This document shows, one piece after another, positions 24,301 through 34,177 of a DNA stretch of 64,000 bases. How positions within the stretch are numbered: position 1 is the stretch's first letter; each line of letters starts with the position of its first letter. The notes beneath the pieces are model-generated. The model was given only the letters and a program-made list of their open reading frames with translations, was not told the DNA's origin and ran no database searches. Made by a program: the position numbers and the translations under genes. The DNA comes from Poriferisodalis sp022821985 (GTDB taxonomy: Bacteria > Actinomycetota > Acidimicrobiia > Acidimicrobiales > Poriferisodalaceae), in assembly GCF_965219595.1 (NCBI RefSeq), contig NZ_OZ244781.1, forward strand, positions 1,736,001-1,800,000. Direction: 5' to 3'.

Positions 24301-26748
24301 ATGTGGTTGTTCCGGCTGCGGTGGTCCCTGCGGGACGCGCGCAAACGCTGGATCCAGATCGTCGCCATCGGCTTCACGCTGGCGATCGGCATCGGGCTGT
24401 ACGCGGGCCTCTCGAGCGTGACGCAGTGGAGGCTCACCTCCATTGACAAGAGCCTCGAGGCCACCAGCATGTACGACCTGCGGGCGACGGTCGGCGAGGG
24501 CGGGGATGTACCGGCCGGCTCGCTTGCTCGCATCGCCAGCGAGATCGACGGCATCGACCGCTACAACGAACGCCTCCTGTTCGACACCCAGGTCGAGACC
24601 GTCGTCGACGGCGAAGAACTGCTGGTGCATGGGCGCATTGTCGGCATGGACCTGTCGGGGAGCGAGCCCGTCGTCAATGACGTCTACCTGATCGACGATG
24701 CTGCGCGGCCGGTCTCGAACAGCGCAACACCGCAGGTGCTGGTCAATCGGGGCTTCTCGACCTTCTGGGACTTGCCGACGAGCGGCGCGCTGACTGTGGG
24801 CGGCGACGTCGGCGTGGACTACGTCGGCTCTGCCGTGTCACCGGAGTTCTTCCTCATCATTGAGGGGAACGGATCGCTCGGCAGGTCCAACCTGGCGGTG
24901 CTCTTCGCTCCGCTGGCCGCCGCGCAGGACATCTCGGGTCGGTCTGGCGTGGTCAACGACCTGGTGCTCACCCTGGAGCCCGGTGCCGACGCTGCGGCGG
25001 TGACCCAGCAGCTCACCGAAGCCGCCGCGTCGCAAGGCGGTGTACTGCTGGACGTCCTCACCCGAGAGGCGACGCCCTCGTACATCGGCTTGACCGGCTC
25101 GCCGGAGATCGACCAGGGCATCTACAACGCCATCTCGCTCCTGCTCTTCGTTGGAGCTGCGTTCGCCGCGCTCAACTTCTCGGCCCGCATGGTCGAAGCA
25201 CAGCGGCGCGAGATCGGCAACTCCATGGCGATCGGGGAGCATCCCCGGACGATCGTCATCCGGCCGCTGCTGATCGGTCTGCAGATCGGCATCATCGGCA
25301 TGATCCTGGGCGTCGCCGTGGGCTACGCGATCGCCTTCCAGACGGTGACCGTCGTGCAGGAGGTTGCGTGGCTGCCGATCTTCGAGCAGCCCTTCCAGGC
25401 GGGCATCTACGCGCAGGCCATGGCGCTCGGATTCGCAGTGCCGGTGCTTGCCGTGCTCTGGCCTGTCCTGCGCGCCGTCAGGGTGCGGCCGGTCGACGCG
25501 ATTCGCTCAAGTCATCTGGCATCGAGGGGCGGCAGTCTGGGGCCCATCATCAGCCGCATCCCCCTGCCGGGCCGCAGCCTCGAGCGGATGCCGTTCCGGA
25601 ACCTGATGAGGGCTCCCCGCCGGACGTTCCTGACGCTGCTGACCTTCACCATGAGCTTGGCGATCATGTTCGCCATGCTGGGGCTGGGCAGCACCTTTAC
25701 GGCCACGCTTGACGACGGCAACGAAGAACTGCTCGGTGGCGAGCCTGACCGCTTCACGGTGCAGCTGGATTCCTTCTACCCGGTCAACTCGCCGCAGGTC
25801 CAGGACGTGCTCACCAATCCGACGGTGCAACTCGGCGAGCCGGCGATGGTGCTCGGGGCCAATGTCACCGCCGCCACGTCAGAAGCCGCCGACGACCCGA
25901 TCCGGCTGGATCTCGCGGTCCGCTTCGTCGATTTCGGCAGCGCCGTGTGGACACCGACCGCGACGGAGGGAGCGCTGTCGCGGGGATCGCCGGGCATCGT
26001 GCTCGCCGACAAGGCCGCTCGTGACTTCGGTGTGGGGGTCGGCGATGATGTCATCGTGACGCATCCGGCGCTCGTCGACGGGGCATTCACCTACAGCACG
26101 CGCACCCTGCCCGTCGCGGCGATCCATCCGCATCCGCTGCGGCTCAACGCCTACATGGATCTCTCGCAGGTGTCCACCTGGGGCTTCGGCGGTCTTGCCA
26201 ACATCGTGACCGGCGTGCCGGCAGACGGCAGCAGCCTGAACGACGTGAAGCGAGCGCTCTTCGGCAGCGGCACGGGCGTGGCACTGGTGCAGGGGTTGAA
26301 TGAGACGTTCCAGTCCTTGGAGGATTCGCTGGAGCAGTCCAGCAGCGTGTTCGTCATCACGCGGATCTTCGTCATCTTCTTGGTGATGCTGATCGCGTTC
26401 AACACCGCCAACATCAATGTCGACGAGCGCTCCCGCGATCACGCCACGATGTTCGCCTACGGCATACCCGTGCGGCGGGTGATCGCGAACCTCTCGGTGG
26501 AGGGGCTGCTGCTGGGCGTGGTTGCCGTCGTGCTCGGCGGTCTGTTCGGCTACGCCCTGTTGCTGTGGATGGCGCTGTTCCAGATGCCGACGGCTGTGCC
26601 CGATGTCGGGATGATCGTGTCGGTGCGCTGGTGGGAGATGGCGGCGTCGTTCGTCGTGGCGTTGGCCGCGATCGCGCTGGCGCCTTTGTTCCCTGGTCGC
26701 AAGCTGAAGAAGATGTTCATTCCGGGCCAGCTCCGGGTCATGGAGTAA
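24301..26748 (+). CDS. FtsX-like permease (ABC exporter transmembrane subunit)
   Basis: An 815-residue permease built as a duplicated FtsX module. A first helix lies at about 18-40, followed by a large external domain (about 45-275) and three helices near 280-400. A second helix-external-domain-three-helix set follows (about 440-800). The cytoplasmic motif after the first FtsX domain ('RMVEAQRREIGNSMAIGEHPRTIVI') is the ATPase coupling region. No separate periplasmic adaptor is visible, as expected for an actinobacterium. The substrate is unknown. Confidence 0.85.
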   Translation: MWLFRLRWSLRDARKRWIQIVAIGFTLAIGIGLYAGLSSVTQWRLTSIDKSLEATSMYDLRATVGEGGDVPAGSLARIASEIDGIDRYNERLLFDTQVETVVDGEELLVHGRIVGMDLSGSEPVVNDVYLIDDAARPVSNSATPQVLVNRGFSTFWDLPTSGALTVGGDVGVDYVGSAVSPEFFLIIEGNGSLGRSNLAVLFAPLAAAQDISGRSGVVNDLVLTLEPGADAAAVTQQLTEAAASQGGVLLDVLTREATPSYIGLTGSPEIDQGIYNAISLLLFVGAAFAALNFSARMVEAQRREIGNSMAIGEHPRTIVIRPLLIGLQIGIIGMILGVAVGYAIAFQTVTVVQEVAWLPIFEQPFQAGIYAQAMALGFAVPVLAVLWPVLRAVRVRPVDAIRSSHLASRGGSLGPIISRIPLPGRSLERMPFRNLMRAPRRTFLTLLTFTMSLAIMFAMLGLGSTFTATLDDGNEELLGGEPDRFTVQLDSFYPVNSPQVQDVLTNPTVQLGEPAMVLGANVTAATSEAADDPIRLDLAVRFVDFGSAVWTPTATEGALSRGSPGIVLADKAARDFGVGVGDDVIVTHPALVDGAFTYSTRTLPVAAIHPHPLRLNAYMDLSQVSTWGFGGLANIVTGVPADGSSLNDVKRALFGSGTGVALVQGLNETFQSLEDSLEQSSSVFVITRIFVIFLVMLIAFNTANINVDERSRDHATMFAYGIPVRRVIANLSVEGLLLGVVAVVLGGLFGYALLLWMALFQMPTAVPDVGMIVSVRWWEMAASFVVALAAIALAPLFPGRKLKKMFIPGQLRVME

Positions 26749-26758
26749 GGCTCCACAG

Positions 26759-26941
26759 CTATTGCGTCTGTGCCTCACCTTTAAGCGCGGGGGGTTCGTA
26801 CACCCACGGCTGTCGTGGCAGCACTGCAGGGTCGAATTGCTGCGCTGTCTCGGCGAGACCTTCGAGGCTCATCACGGGGTCGAGTTCGAGGCTGGTGAGC
26901 AGGAGATTCACCACGTCGAGCGGTGTCTCGCCGAGTGCTAG
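26759..26941 (-). pseudogene. gluQ: 3' fragment of gluQ, separated by the insertion sequence
   Basis: This frame encodes 'ALGETPLDVVNLLLTSLEL', then 'AETAQQFDPAVLPRQPWVY' and a short tail before TAG. It is the C-terminal domain of glutamyl-Q tRNA(Asp) synthetase, whose 'FDPARLPREPW'-like end is recognisable. It begins directly at the CTAG bordering the IS982 element and is in register with the 5' part at 27966-28743 once the element and one CTAG are removed, giving an original protein of 318 residues. It has no start or ribosome-binding site of its own. Confidence 0.8.
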
Positions 26942-27965
26942 ATGATTGGTTCCAAGGGGTCAGTGGTCGTAGTGGGTGAGGGTGCGTGCTGGCAGGTGGG
27001 GGTGGTGGGTTCTGTTGTGCCAGATGGCGGCGGTGAGAGCGAGGATGCGTGCCAGGACGCGCACGGCGACGCCGGCGCGGGTGCGGCCGTTGTGGCGTTC
27101 GAGGCTGAGCTGGCCTTTGAGGGTGTCGCAGACCGATTCGATGATCTGGCGGAACGGGCGCAGGAACCGCTGGTGGGGGCGGGCGGGCTCGTTGCGGGCG
27201 GCGGGCCGGATGAGGGTGATCCCGGCGTCGTTGAGCCGGTTCTCGAAGTCTTTGCTGCGGTAGCCCTTGTCGGCGATGAGCGTCTGGCCGGGGCGGGCCA
27301 GGTCTGCGTGGTCGATCATGGCGGCGCAGGTGTCGCGTTCGTCGGCCTTGGCGCCTGCCAGGGCGAAGCTGATCGGCAGCCCCGCCGGGGTGGTGATCAG
27401 GTGCAGTCGCAGCCCCCAGAACCAGCGCGAATGCGACGCGCACCAGCCGTATTGGGCCCATCCGGCGAGCTCGGAGCGCACCGCGGTGGGTCGGCTCGTG
27501 CCGCACGGCACCGGCGTGGAGTCGGCCAGCCACACGTCGTCGTGCCAGTCCGGGCAGTCGCGGGCCAGCGCTGCTGTGACGTGGCCGATCATCTCGCCGG
27601 CGCGGCGCAGCCGCTTGTTGAAGCCCTCTCTGTTGGGCAGGTACGGGAACCACGGCCGCAGGTGCTGATGAGCGAAGCGCACGAACCCGCGCTCGGAGTC
27701 GTACCCCAATAACGCCGAGATCACCGCCAAAGTGACCAGCTCCGCGTCCGACAGCTTCGGTGCGAACCCCACACGGGGCCGCCGCGGCGCCCAGCCGGGA
27801 TTGTCGGCCAACAGATCGTCAATCCTCACATACAGTGCCGTCGCGAGGGTGTCCAAGTCCGGGTTCATGCCCAGGTCCTCCAGGATCGAGGTGCAGGTAC
27901 ACACCCCGAGCTTGGACACCCTCACCCCACCAACAGCGGACCCCCCACCCCTTGGAACCAATCAT
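26942..27965 (-). mobile_element. IS982-family insertion sequence, copy 1 (inside gluQ)
   Basis: A 1024-bp element with perfect terminal inverted repeats (outer 18 bases ATGATTGGTTCCAAGGGG), flanked on both sides by CTAG (26938-26941 and 27966-27969). CTAG is a target duplication: deleting the element plus one CTAG restores the gluQ reading frame. It contains one transposase gene on the minus strand. It is the same length as the copy at 38424-39447, with one base difference noticed (C at 27336, T at 38818), so transposition is recent. Confidence 0.93.
26960..27868 (-). CDS. IS982-family transposase (copy 1)
   Basis: A 302-residue DDE transposase. It opens 'MNPDLDTLATALYVRIDDLL', then has the family's 'PKLSDAELVTLAVISALLGY' and 'YLPNREGFNKRLRRA'. 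Catalytic regions are LADSTPVPCG (first Asp), LIADKGYRS (second Asp) and IIESVCDTLKGQLSLERHNGRT (Glu). The internal ATG at 27868 matches the family start; the frame stays open upstream to 27961 through the terminal repeat. It differs from copy 2 by Arg versus His in 'KADE(R/H)DT'. It looks intact. Confidence 0.92.
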   Translation of the reverse strand: MNPDLDTLATALYVRIDDLLADNPGWAPRRPRVGFAPKLSDAELVTLAVISALLGYDSERGFVRFAHQHLRPWFPYLPNREGFNKRLRRAGEMIGHVTAALARDCPDWHDDVWLADSTPVPCGTSRPTAVRSELAGWAQYGWCASHSRWFWGLRLHLITTPAGLPISFALAGAKADERDTCAAMIDHADLARPGQTLIADKGYRSKDFENRLNDAGITLIRPAARNEPARPHQRFLRPFRQIIESVCDTLKGQLSLERHNGRTRAGVAVRVLARILALTAAIWHNRTHHPHLPARTLTHYDH

Positions 27966-28743
27966 CTAGACGGTCTTGGAGTGTCACGGCGCCGTCTCGT
28001 TTGGCTAGGCGGCGGCCTACGGGGCCCAGAACGAGTGGGACGTGGGCATATGAGGGCGGTTCGATGCCGAGCAGTTGAGCGAGGTGGGCCTGGCGGGGCG
28101 AGGACGGCAGGAGGTCGTCTCCTCGCACGATCTCGGTGATGCCTTGTGCGGCGTCGTCCACGACTACCGCGAGGTTGTAGGCGGGCGTGCCGTCGCCTCG
28201 CTGGATCACGAAGTCGTCGACGGTGCCGGTGTAGGCGCCGAGCTGGCGGTCGACGACAGTCACCTCGGTGGGCTCGGGACCGTCCGAGCCAACGCGCAGC
28301 CTGAGGGCTGGTGGTCGGCCGCTGCTGCGACGCTGTTCTCGCTCAGCCGGTGTCAGGTGCCGGCAGGTTCCGGGGTAGGCGCCTTCGGGTGATGGTCCGT
28401 GCGGGGCTGCCGCGGCTTCGGCTATCTCGCGCCGGCTGCAGAAGCACTCGTAGGTGAGGTCGCGCCGGCGCAGGTCGGCGATGGCGTCGCGGTAGCGGTC
28501 CAGGCGCTCGCTCTGGCGGACTGGCTCGCCGTCCCAATCGAGGCCGAGCGCGGCCACGTCGCGCAGCTGCGAGTCGTAGAACTGCGGCCGCACGGCCCCG
28601 TCGAGGTCTTCGAACCGCCACAGGAACCGCCCGCCGGCAGAGCGGGCGAACAGCCATGCCAGCAGCGCTGTGCGGAGGTTGCCGAGGTGCAGGTCGCCTG
28701 TGGGGCTCGGGGCCCAGCGACCGATTGTCGGGCGTGGGGTCAA
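27966..28743 (-). pseudogene. gluQ: 5' part of gluQ, glutamyl-Q tRNA(Asp) synthetase, truncated by IS982
   Basis: GluQ-RS glutamylates the queuosine base of tRNA(Asp). This part keeps the adenylation core: the HIGH-like 'APSPTGDLHLGN' at the N-terminus, zinc ligands in 'YECFCSRREI' and 'YPGTCR', and the KMSKS-like 'RRLAKRDGAVTL' near residue 248. At codon 259 the frame enters the insertion sequence and stops at 27922 after about 16 foreign residues. The TTG at 28743 overlaps the upstream gene's stop (TTGA) and fits the N-terminus. About 59 C-terminal residues are cut off, so activity may be lost or only weakened. Confidence 0.85.
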
Positions 28744-29951
28744 GCGCTGCCCTCGGCGAGCGCCTTGATGCCCTCGACGCAGCGCGCCATGTTCGCCAGA
28801 TGCTCGTCCTGGCGGCGGGACAGGATGCGAGGCTCCTTGTCGGGCATCGCCGTGATCGCCACCGAGAGGCCCGATTCGCCCGGACCGATCCGCACGGTAT
28901 GACGCAGGCGGCAGCGCTGACCGTGCAACACGTCGATTTCGTAGCGCCACCGGGCGCCGGCTACCTCTTCGGTCTCGCCGGTTGCCCAGCCGAACAGCAC
29001 GTTGGGCTCGTACTCGGTGACCGTGAGATCGATGTTCCACTCGCCGATGGCGGGATGCTGGTTGTGGCCAATGAACTTGGCACCAGCGGCCGGCCCGTCG
29101 TAGCCCGGGGCCCACTCGGCGCGCACAAACTCCTCGGAGAAATCGGCTCCGGCGTTGATGTCGCTGACGATCTCCCAAACGCGTTCGGCAGGCGCGTCGA
29201 TGTCGACTTCGACTGTGGCGCCGGGACCCTCGCTCAGCGAGCGGGCTGCTGACTCGTCACCGCGTGCCTCCCAGGTGCGACCCCAGCCGTCCACGTACGC
29301 GATCTCATTGGCGCGCCGGCGTGGCACCGAGCCGAACTCGGTGCCCTTCGCATAGGCCAGCGGAAGCAGTGCGACTGGCGTGACTCCCTCAGGGATGCCG
29401 AGCACGTCGCGCAATTCGTCTTCCTTGTTCAGAATTGCCGTCGTCCACGCCGTAGCGAGGCCCCGGGCGCGGGCCGCGAGGCAGAAGCTCCATGCCGACT
29501 GCAGGACTGAGTCGAACAGGCCCGGCTTGCCGCTGTCATCGTGGACTCCCCACACGCAGGGAATGACGATGACCGGCACCTCGGCGAGATGTTCCGCGAG
29601 GTGGAACGCCGACTTCATCACCTGTTCCATCGGGTGCCCGGTTCCCGCGGTCGCGTCGCGCCCCCGCTTCATGAACGCGCCGACGACCGAGTTGTACATG
29701 TCGCCGATGGCCTGACGCTGCTGTGGGTCACGGATCAGCAGCCATCGCCGGCTGGCCTGGTTGCCGCCGCCGGGACCCTGCTCGGCCACGTCGATGCAGT
29801 CGAGCACGACTTCGTGGGGGACCTCACGTTCCAGGTCGAGGCGCAGCCGCACCGAGCGGGTGGTCGACAGCACGCCGTCGACCGACGCGAGGTCGACAGC
29901 GGCCGTGTCGTAGCGGGCGGGCACGTGGGGGTTCAGCTCTGGTGTCGGCAT
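28740..29951 (-). CDS. Nitroreductase-SRPBCC fusion protein
   Basis: A 403-residue two-domain protein. Residues about 20-235 are a nitroreductase-fold flavoprotein ('TTRSVRLRLDLEREVPHEVV', 'SRRWLLIRD', 'GLATAWTTAILNKEDELRDV', 'PEGVTPVALLPLAYAKG'). Residues about 245-400 are an SRPBCC/polyketide-cyclase-like START domain ('ATVEVDIDAPAERVWEIVSD', ending in a long helix). The first could reduce a hydrophobic ligand that the second binds. Its stop overlaps the gluQ TTG. Confidence 0.82.
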   Translation of the reverse strand: MPTPELNPHVPARYDTAAVDLASVDGVLSTTRSVRLRLDLEREVPHEVVLDCIDVAEQGPGGGNQASRRWLLIRDPQQRQAIGDMYNSVVGAFMKRGRDATAGTGHPMEQVMKSAFHLAEHLAEVPVIVIPCVWGVHDDSGKPGLFDSVLQSAWSFCLAARARGLATAWTTAILNKEDELRDVLGIPEGVTPVALLPLAYAKGTEFGSVPRRRANEIAYVDGWGRTWEARGDESAARSLSEGPGATVEVDIDAPAERVWEIVSDINAGADFSEEFVRAEWAPGYDGPAAGAKFIGHNQHPAIGEWNIDLTVTEYEPNVLFGWATGETEEVAGARWRYEIDVLHGQRCRLRHTVRIGPGESGLSVAITAMPDKEPRILSRRQDEHLANMARCVEGIKALAEGSA

Positions 29952-30072
29952 GCCGCCAGTATTGCCGTCTCACTCAATAGTTTCTCCGAGCGTGATGAGA
30001 CCCCCGCCGGCCGGCTCGCTGCCGAGCCGCATGGCCAAGCCATGGCCCGAGCAGTTTGTGGGCCTGTTTCGA

Positions 30073-31644
30073 ATGGGGACGGGGAGCAGGATCGGAAAGC
30101 AGCTGGCTCTGGCTGCCCTCGCCGTGCTCGCCGCCGCGTGCCTGCCGGGTCGTGTGGAGACGCACGAGCCTGCGGCTGCTGCCGGGGAGGATGCTGGCGC
30201 GGTTGCTGAGACGACGGCTTCCCGAGCGCCAGAGCCATCCGAACTGCCTGCGCCCGCTACGACTGTTCGCGACTGCTCGCCGCGGGACGCAGCCGACGAC
30301 CTGCCAATCGACATCGCTGCTGCTGTGCTCGCGAGCGTCCAGATGTCGCGTGCGCTCTACGACTGCGCCGACGAGATCGGCTTGGCGTTCGCCGATGATC
30401 CGGAGGCGATCCTCACGCTGGCCGCACGCGGGATTGGCGGACCGCTGCTGCTGATCGAGTCGTGGTCGGCAGCCGAGCCGATGACCGAGATTCAGCGGCT
30501 CGCGCCAGAGCGGATCGTGGCGGCAGGCTTCAACGAGCAGCGACTCTCCCAACAGCTCCCCGGCTTCGATATCGAGTGGGTGCCCGTCAATCCATCGGCA
30601 ACGCTGCCGCATCGAGACGCTCCCCCCGAGCGGGTCTGGATCGTCGGCAATGCCGAACAGGCTGCAGTGTTCGGGGCTCTCGGAAGCCAGATCGACGCAG
30701 CGGCGCTGACGGTGAGCGAGGGCGACGACTTGCGAGCTCTGCCTGTGGCCGATCGCGCCATGCTGCGCGACGCTGCGCACGTCGAGTTGCGCTCGGACCT
30801 CGGCCCCGACGCAGCGTGGCAGCTGGAGGTGGTCCGCGGCGGCCACGAAGTACCCGGAGGCGGCCTGCTTCTGTTCGAGCCGGGCCGCGCCCGCCGCCTC
30901 GTGGCCATGTACGGCCACCCGGCGACATCGCAGCTCGGTGTGCTGGGCGAGCAGGACCCAACCGAGGGCGTGGCCCGCCTCGCGTCCATCGCGGAGGGCT
31001 ACGACGCTGACGGATCCGATGTGGTGCTCGCCTTCGAGATCATCGCCACCGTTGCGTCAGCCAGGGCCGGCCGTGACGGCGATTACTCCAACGAGACCGC
31101 TCTCGACGACATCAGGCCATGGGTCGAGGCGGCGGCTGCCAATGACATGTACGTGGTGCTGGACCTGCAGTCGGGCCGAACCGACTTCCTCACGCAGGCG
31201 AAGCACTATGAGGAATTCCTGCGGCTTCCGTACGTCGGGCTGGCGCTCGACCCCGAATGGCGGTTGCGGCCCGGCGAGGTGCATCTGCAGCAGATCGGAA
31301 CGGTCGATGCTGCCGAGATCAACGAGGTCGTCGGGTGGCTGGCCGGCCTCGTGCGTGAGGAGGCTCTGCCTCAGAAGCTGTTGATCCTGCACCAATTCCG
31401 CTTCTCGATGATCACCAACCGCGAGCTCATCGAGACCCCAGCAGAACTCGCAGTGATGATCCACATGGACGGGCAGGGTCCGATCAACACGAAATACAGC
31501 ACATGGAATGCGTTGACCGGCGAGCCAGACGCCCACCGCTTCTACTGGGGCTGGAAGAACTTCTACGACGAAGACTTCCCGACGCCCACCGCAGAACAAG
31601 TGCTGGCTCAGACACCGTCGCCGTTGTTCGTCTCCTACCAATAG
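30073..31644 (+). CDS. Secreted or lipid-anchored protein of unknown function
   Basis: A 523-residue exported protein. The N-terminus has a basic start, a hydrophobic stretch and a Cys ('LAALAVLAAACLPG'), resembling a lipoprotein signal though the lipobox is imperfect. A Pro/Ala/Glu-rich linker follows (about 30-75). The C-terminal half (about 285-523) looks like a conserved TIM-barrel-like domain with 'YGHPATSQLGVLGEQ', 'VVLDLQSGRTDFL', 'VGLALDPEW' and 'ILHQFRFSMI'. I recognise this as a recurring actinobacterial exported family, without a known reaction. Other in-frame starts lie at 29995 and 30031. Confidence 0.65.
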   Translation: MGTGSRIGKQLALAALAVLAAACLPGRVETHEPAAAAGEDAGAVAETTASRAPEPSELPAPATTVRDCSPRDAADDLPIDIAAAVLASVQMSRALYDCADEIGLAFADDPEAILTLAARGIGGPLLLIESWSAAEPMTEIQRLAPERIVAAGFNEQRLSQQLPGFDIEWVPVNPSATLPHRDAPPERVWIVGNAEQAAVFGALGSQIDAAALTVSEGDDLRALPVADRAMLRDAAHVELRSDLGPDAAWQLEVVRGGHEVPGGGLLLFEPGRARRLVAMYGHPATSQLGVLGEQDPTEGVARLASIAEGYDADGSDVVLAFEIIATVASARAGRDGDYSNETALDDIRPWVEAAAANDMYVVLDLQSGRTDFLTQAKHYEEFLRLPYVGLALDPEWRLRPGEVHLQQIGTVDAAEINEVVGWLAGLVREEALPQKLLILHQFRFSMITNRELIETPAELAVMIHMDGQGPINTKYSTWNALTGEPDAHRFYWGWKNFYDEDFPTPTAEQVLAQTPSPLFVSYQ

Positions 31645-31674
31645 GCCTGAGGTACAGCCTCTAGCCTCCGCGAC

Positions 31675-32835
<1,161 letters not shown>

Positions 32836-32907
32836 CCCGCAAGCTGGTTGATCGCTCGGGCTAGGGCAGCGACCCGTGCTGCGCCGAGTGTTGCCCGGAT
32901 GCTGGGT

Positions 32908-34050
32908 TCAGGAGCTCGCTCGCAGGGGAGCGATCACGCCTTCGGCGAATTCGTTGAGCATGGCCAGCTCTTGGTCTTGCGTGAAATAGCCGACGTGGTG
33001 CCACAGGAAGAACTCGGTAACGCCGAACTCCTCGTGCAGCGAGGCGACGTGGTCGAGTTCCTCCTCGCGGCTGCCGCGCCAGACGCGACCCATCGGCACC
33101 ACGTAGGGCGGCGCGTTGTAGGCCCAGTTGAACAGCTCCTCGAAGCCTGCGTACAGGTCGGCGCCCTCGGCCGGCGTGCGGCCCATCGTGAGGTGGCCGC
33201 CGATCGCCAGTGCATCAGCCGCCGTGGTGTCACGCCCCGAGTTGTGAGCCTCCTCGAGGTAGATGTCGAGCGCTGTGCCAATGAAGCTCTGCCGCTCGGG
33301 CGCCACGAAGCTGACCATCTTGCCGCCCTCGCGGGCCCAGAACTTCGAGGTCTCCATGCTGTAGCTGAACGGTGCGTACACCGGCGGGTGCGGCTGCTGC
33401 AGCGGCCGGGGCACGATGCCGATCTCGCGCAACGTCTTGTTCTCGTCGACCGCCGTCGGGTCGAAGTCGTCGGTCGGCGGGAAGTGCCACTCCATCTCGG
33501 GCGGGGCCTGCCAGAACTCGCCTCGGATCGACACCTTGTCCTGCGTCCACAGCGACTTCACCAGGTGCCAGTTCTCGTACAGGGCCCGGCGGCTTCGCTG
33601 GTCGGCATCGGATTTGTCGGACTCGGTGGAGGTGATGCCGAGGTGCTGGCCGAACGTGCCGGTCCAGCGCGGAGTGTTGCCACGCGTGAAGCCCACGAAG
33701 GTGCGCCCGCCGGTGAAGTGGTCGAGGATGGCGATGTTCTCGGCGAGCTGGATCGGGTTCACGGCGGTGAGGTTCATGCCGAGCTGGCCCACCCGCATCC
33801 GCTCGGTGTGCTGGGCCACGAAGTAGTCCCAGAACAGCGGGTTGGTGGTGGTCTCGATGCCTTCCACCTGCATGTGCTGCTCGGTCATGGCGAAGCCGTC
33901 GTACCCCACCGACTCGGCGAACTGCATCTGGGTCCGCACGTGATCCATGAGGGTCTGCCAACGCTCGGGCATCGACCCGGGGAGGCCGATCTGCTCGCCG
34001 CGACGGCGCATGTACGGCACCACGAGGATCGTGAAACGGAAGTCGGTCAT
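32908..34050 (-). CDS. LLM class flavin-dependent oxidoreductase
   Basis: A 380-residue luciferase-like protein. It shows 'FAESVGYDGFAMTEQHM', 'MRVGQLGMNLTAVNPIQLAEN', 'DHFTGGRTFVGFTRGNTPRW' and a C-terminal 'EFGVTEFFLWHHVGYF'. The longer insert after residue 120 distinguishes it from the compact F420 members here. It is divergently transcribed from the phenylacetate-CoA ligase gene (127-bp gap). Substrate unknown. Confidence 0.86.
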   Translation of the reverse strand: MTDFRFTILVVPYMRRRGEQIGLPGSMPERWQTLMDHVRTQMQFAESVGYDGFAMTEQHMQVEGIETTTNPLFWDYFVAQHTERMRVGQLGMNLTAVNPIQLAENIAILDHFTGGRTFVGFTRGNTPRWTGTFGQHLGITSTESDKSDADQRSRRALYENWHLVKSLWTQDKVSIRGEFWQAPPEMEWHFPPTDDFDPTAVDENKTLREIGIVPRPLQQPHPPVYAPFSYSMETSKFWAREGGKMVSFVAPERQSFIGTALDIYLEEAHNSGRDTTAADALAIGGHLTMGRTPAEGADLYAGFEELFNWAYNAPPYVVPMGRVWRGSREEELDHVASLHEEFGVTEFFLWHHVGYFTQDQELAMLNEFAEGVIAPLRASS

Positions 34051-34177
34051 CGAGACTCAGGGTCCTTTCGGCTCACAGCACTTTGCGGCAGCGGCCGCAC
34101 AGACTGCAACACTAGGAAACCGGCTGGCTCCTGAACCGGCCAGCCCAGCGCCATCCGATTGGAGGAGGAACCGCCAG

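Noticed and set aside
26781..27653. A 290-codon minus-strand frame across the IS982 end
   Set aside because: It overlaps the true transposase in another phase and has low-complexity Arg/Pro/His composition; it also misreads the gluQ fragment.
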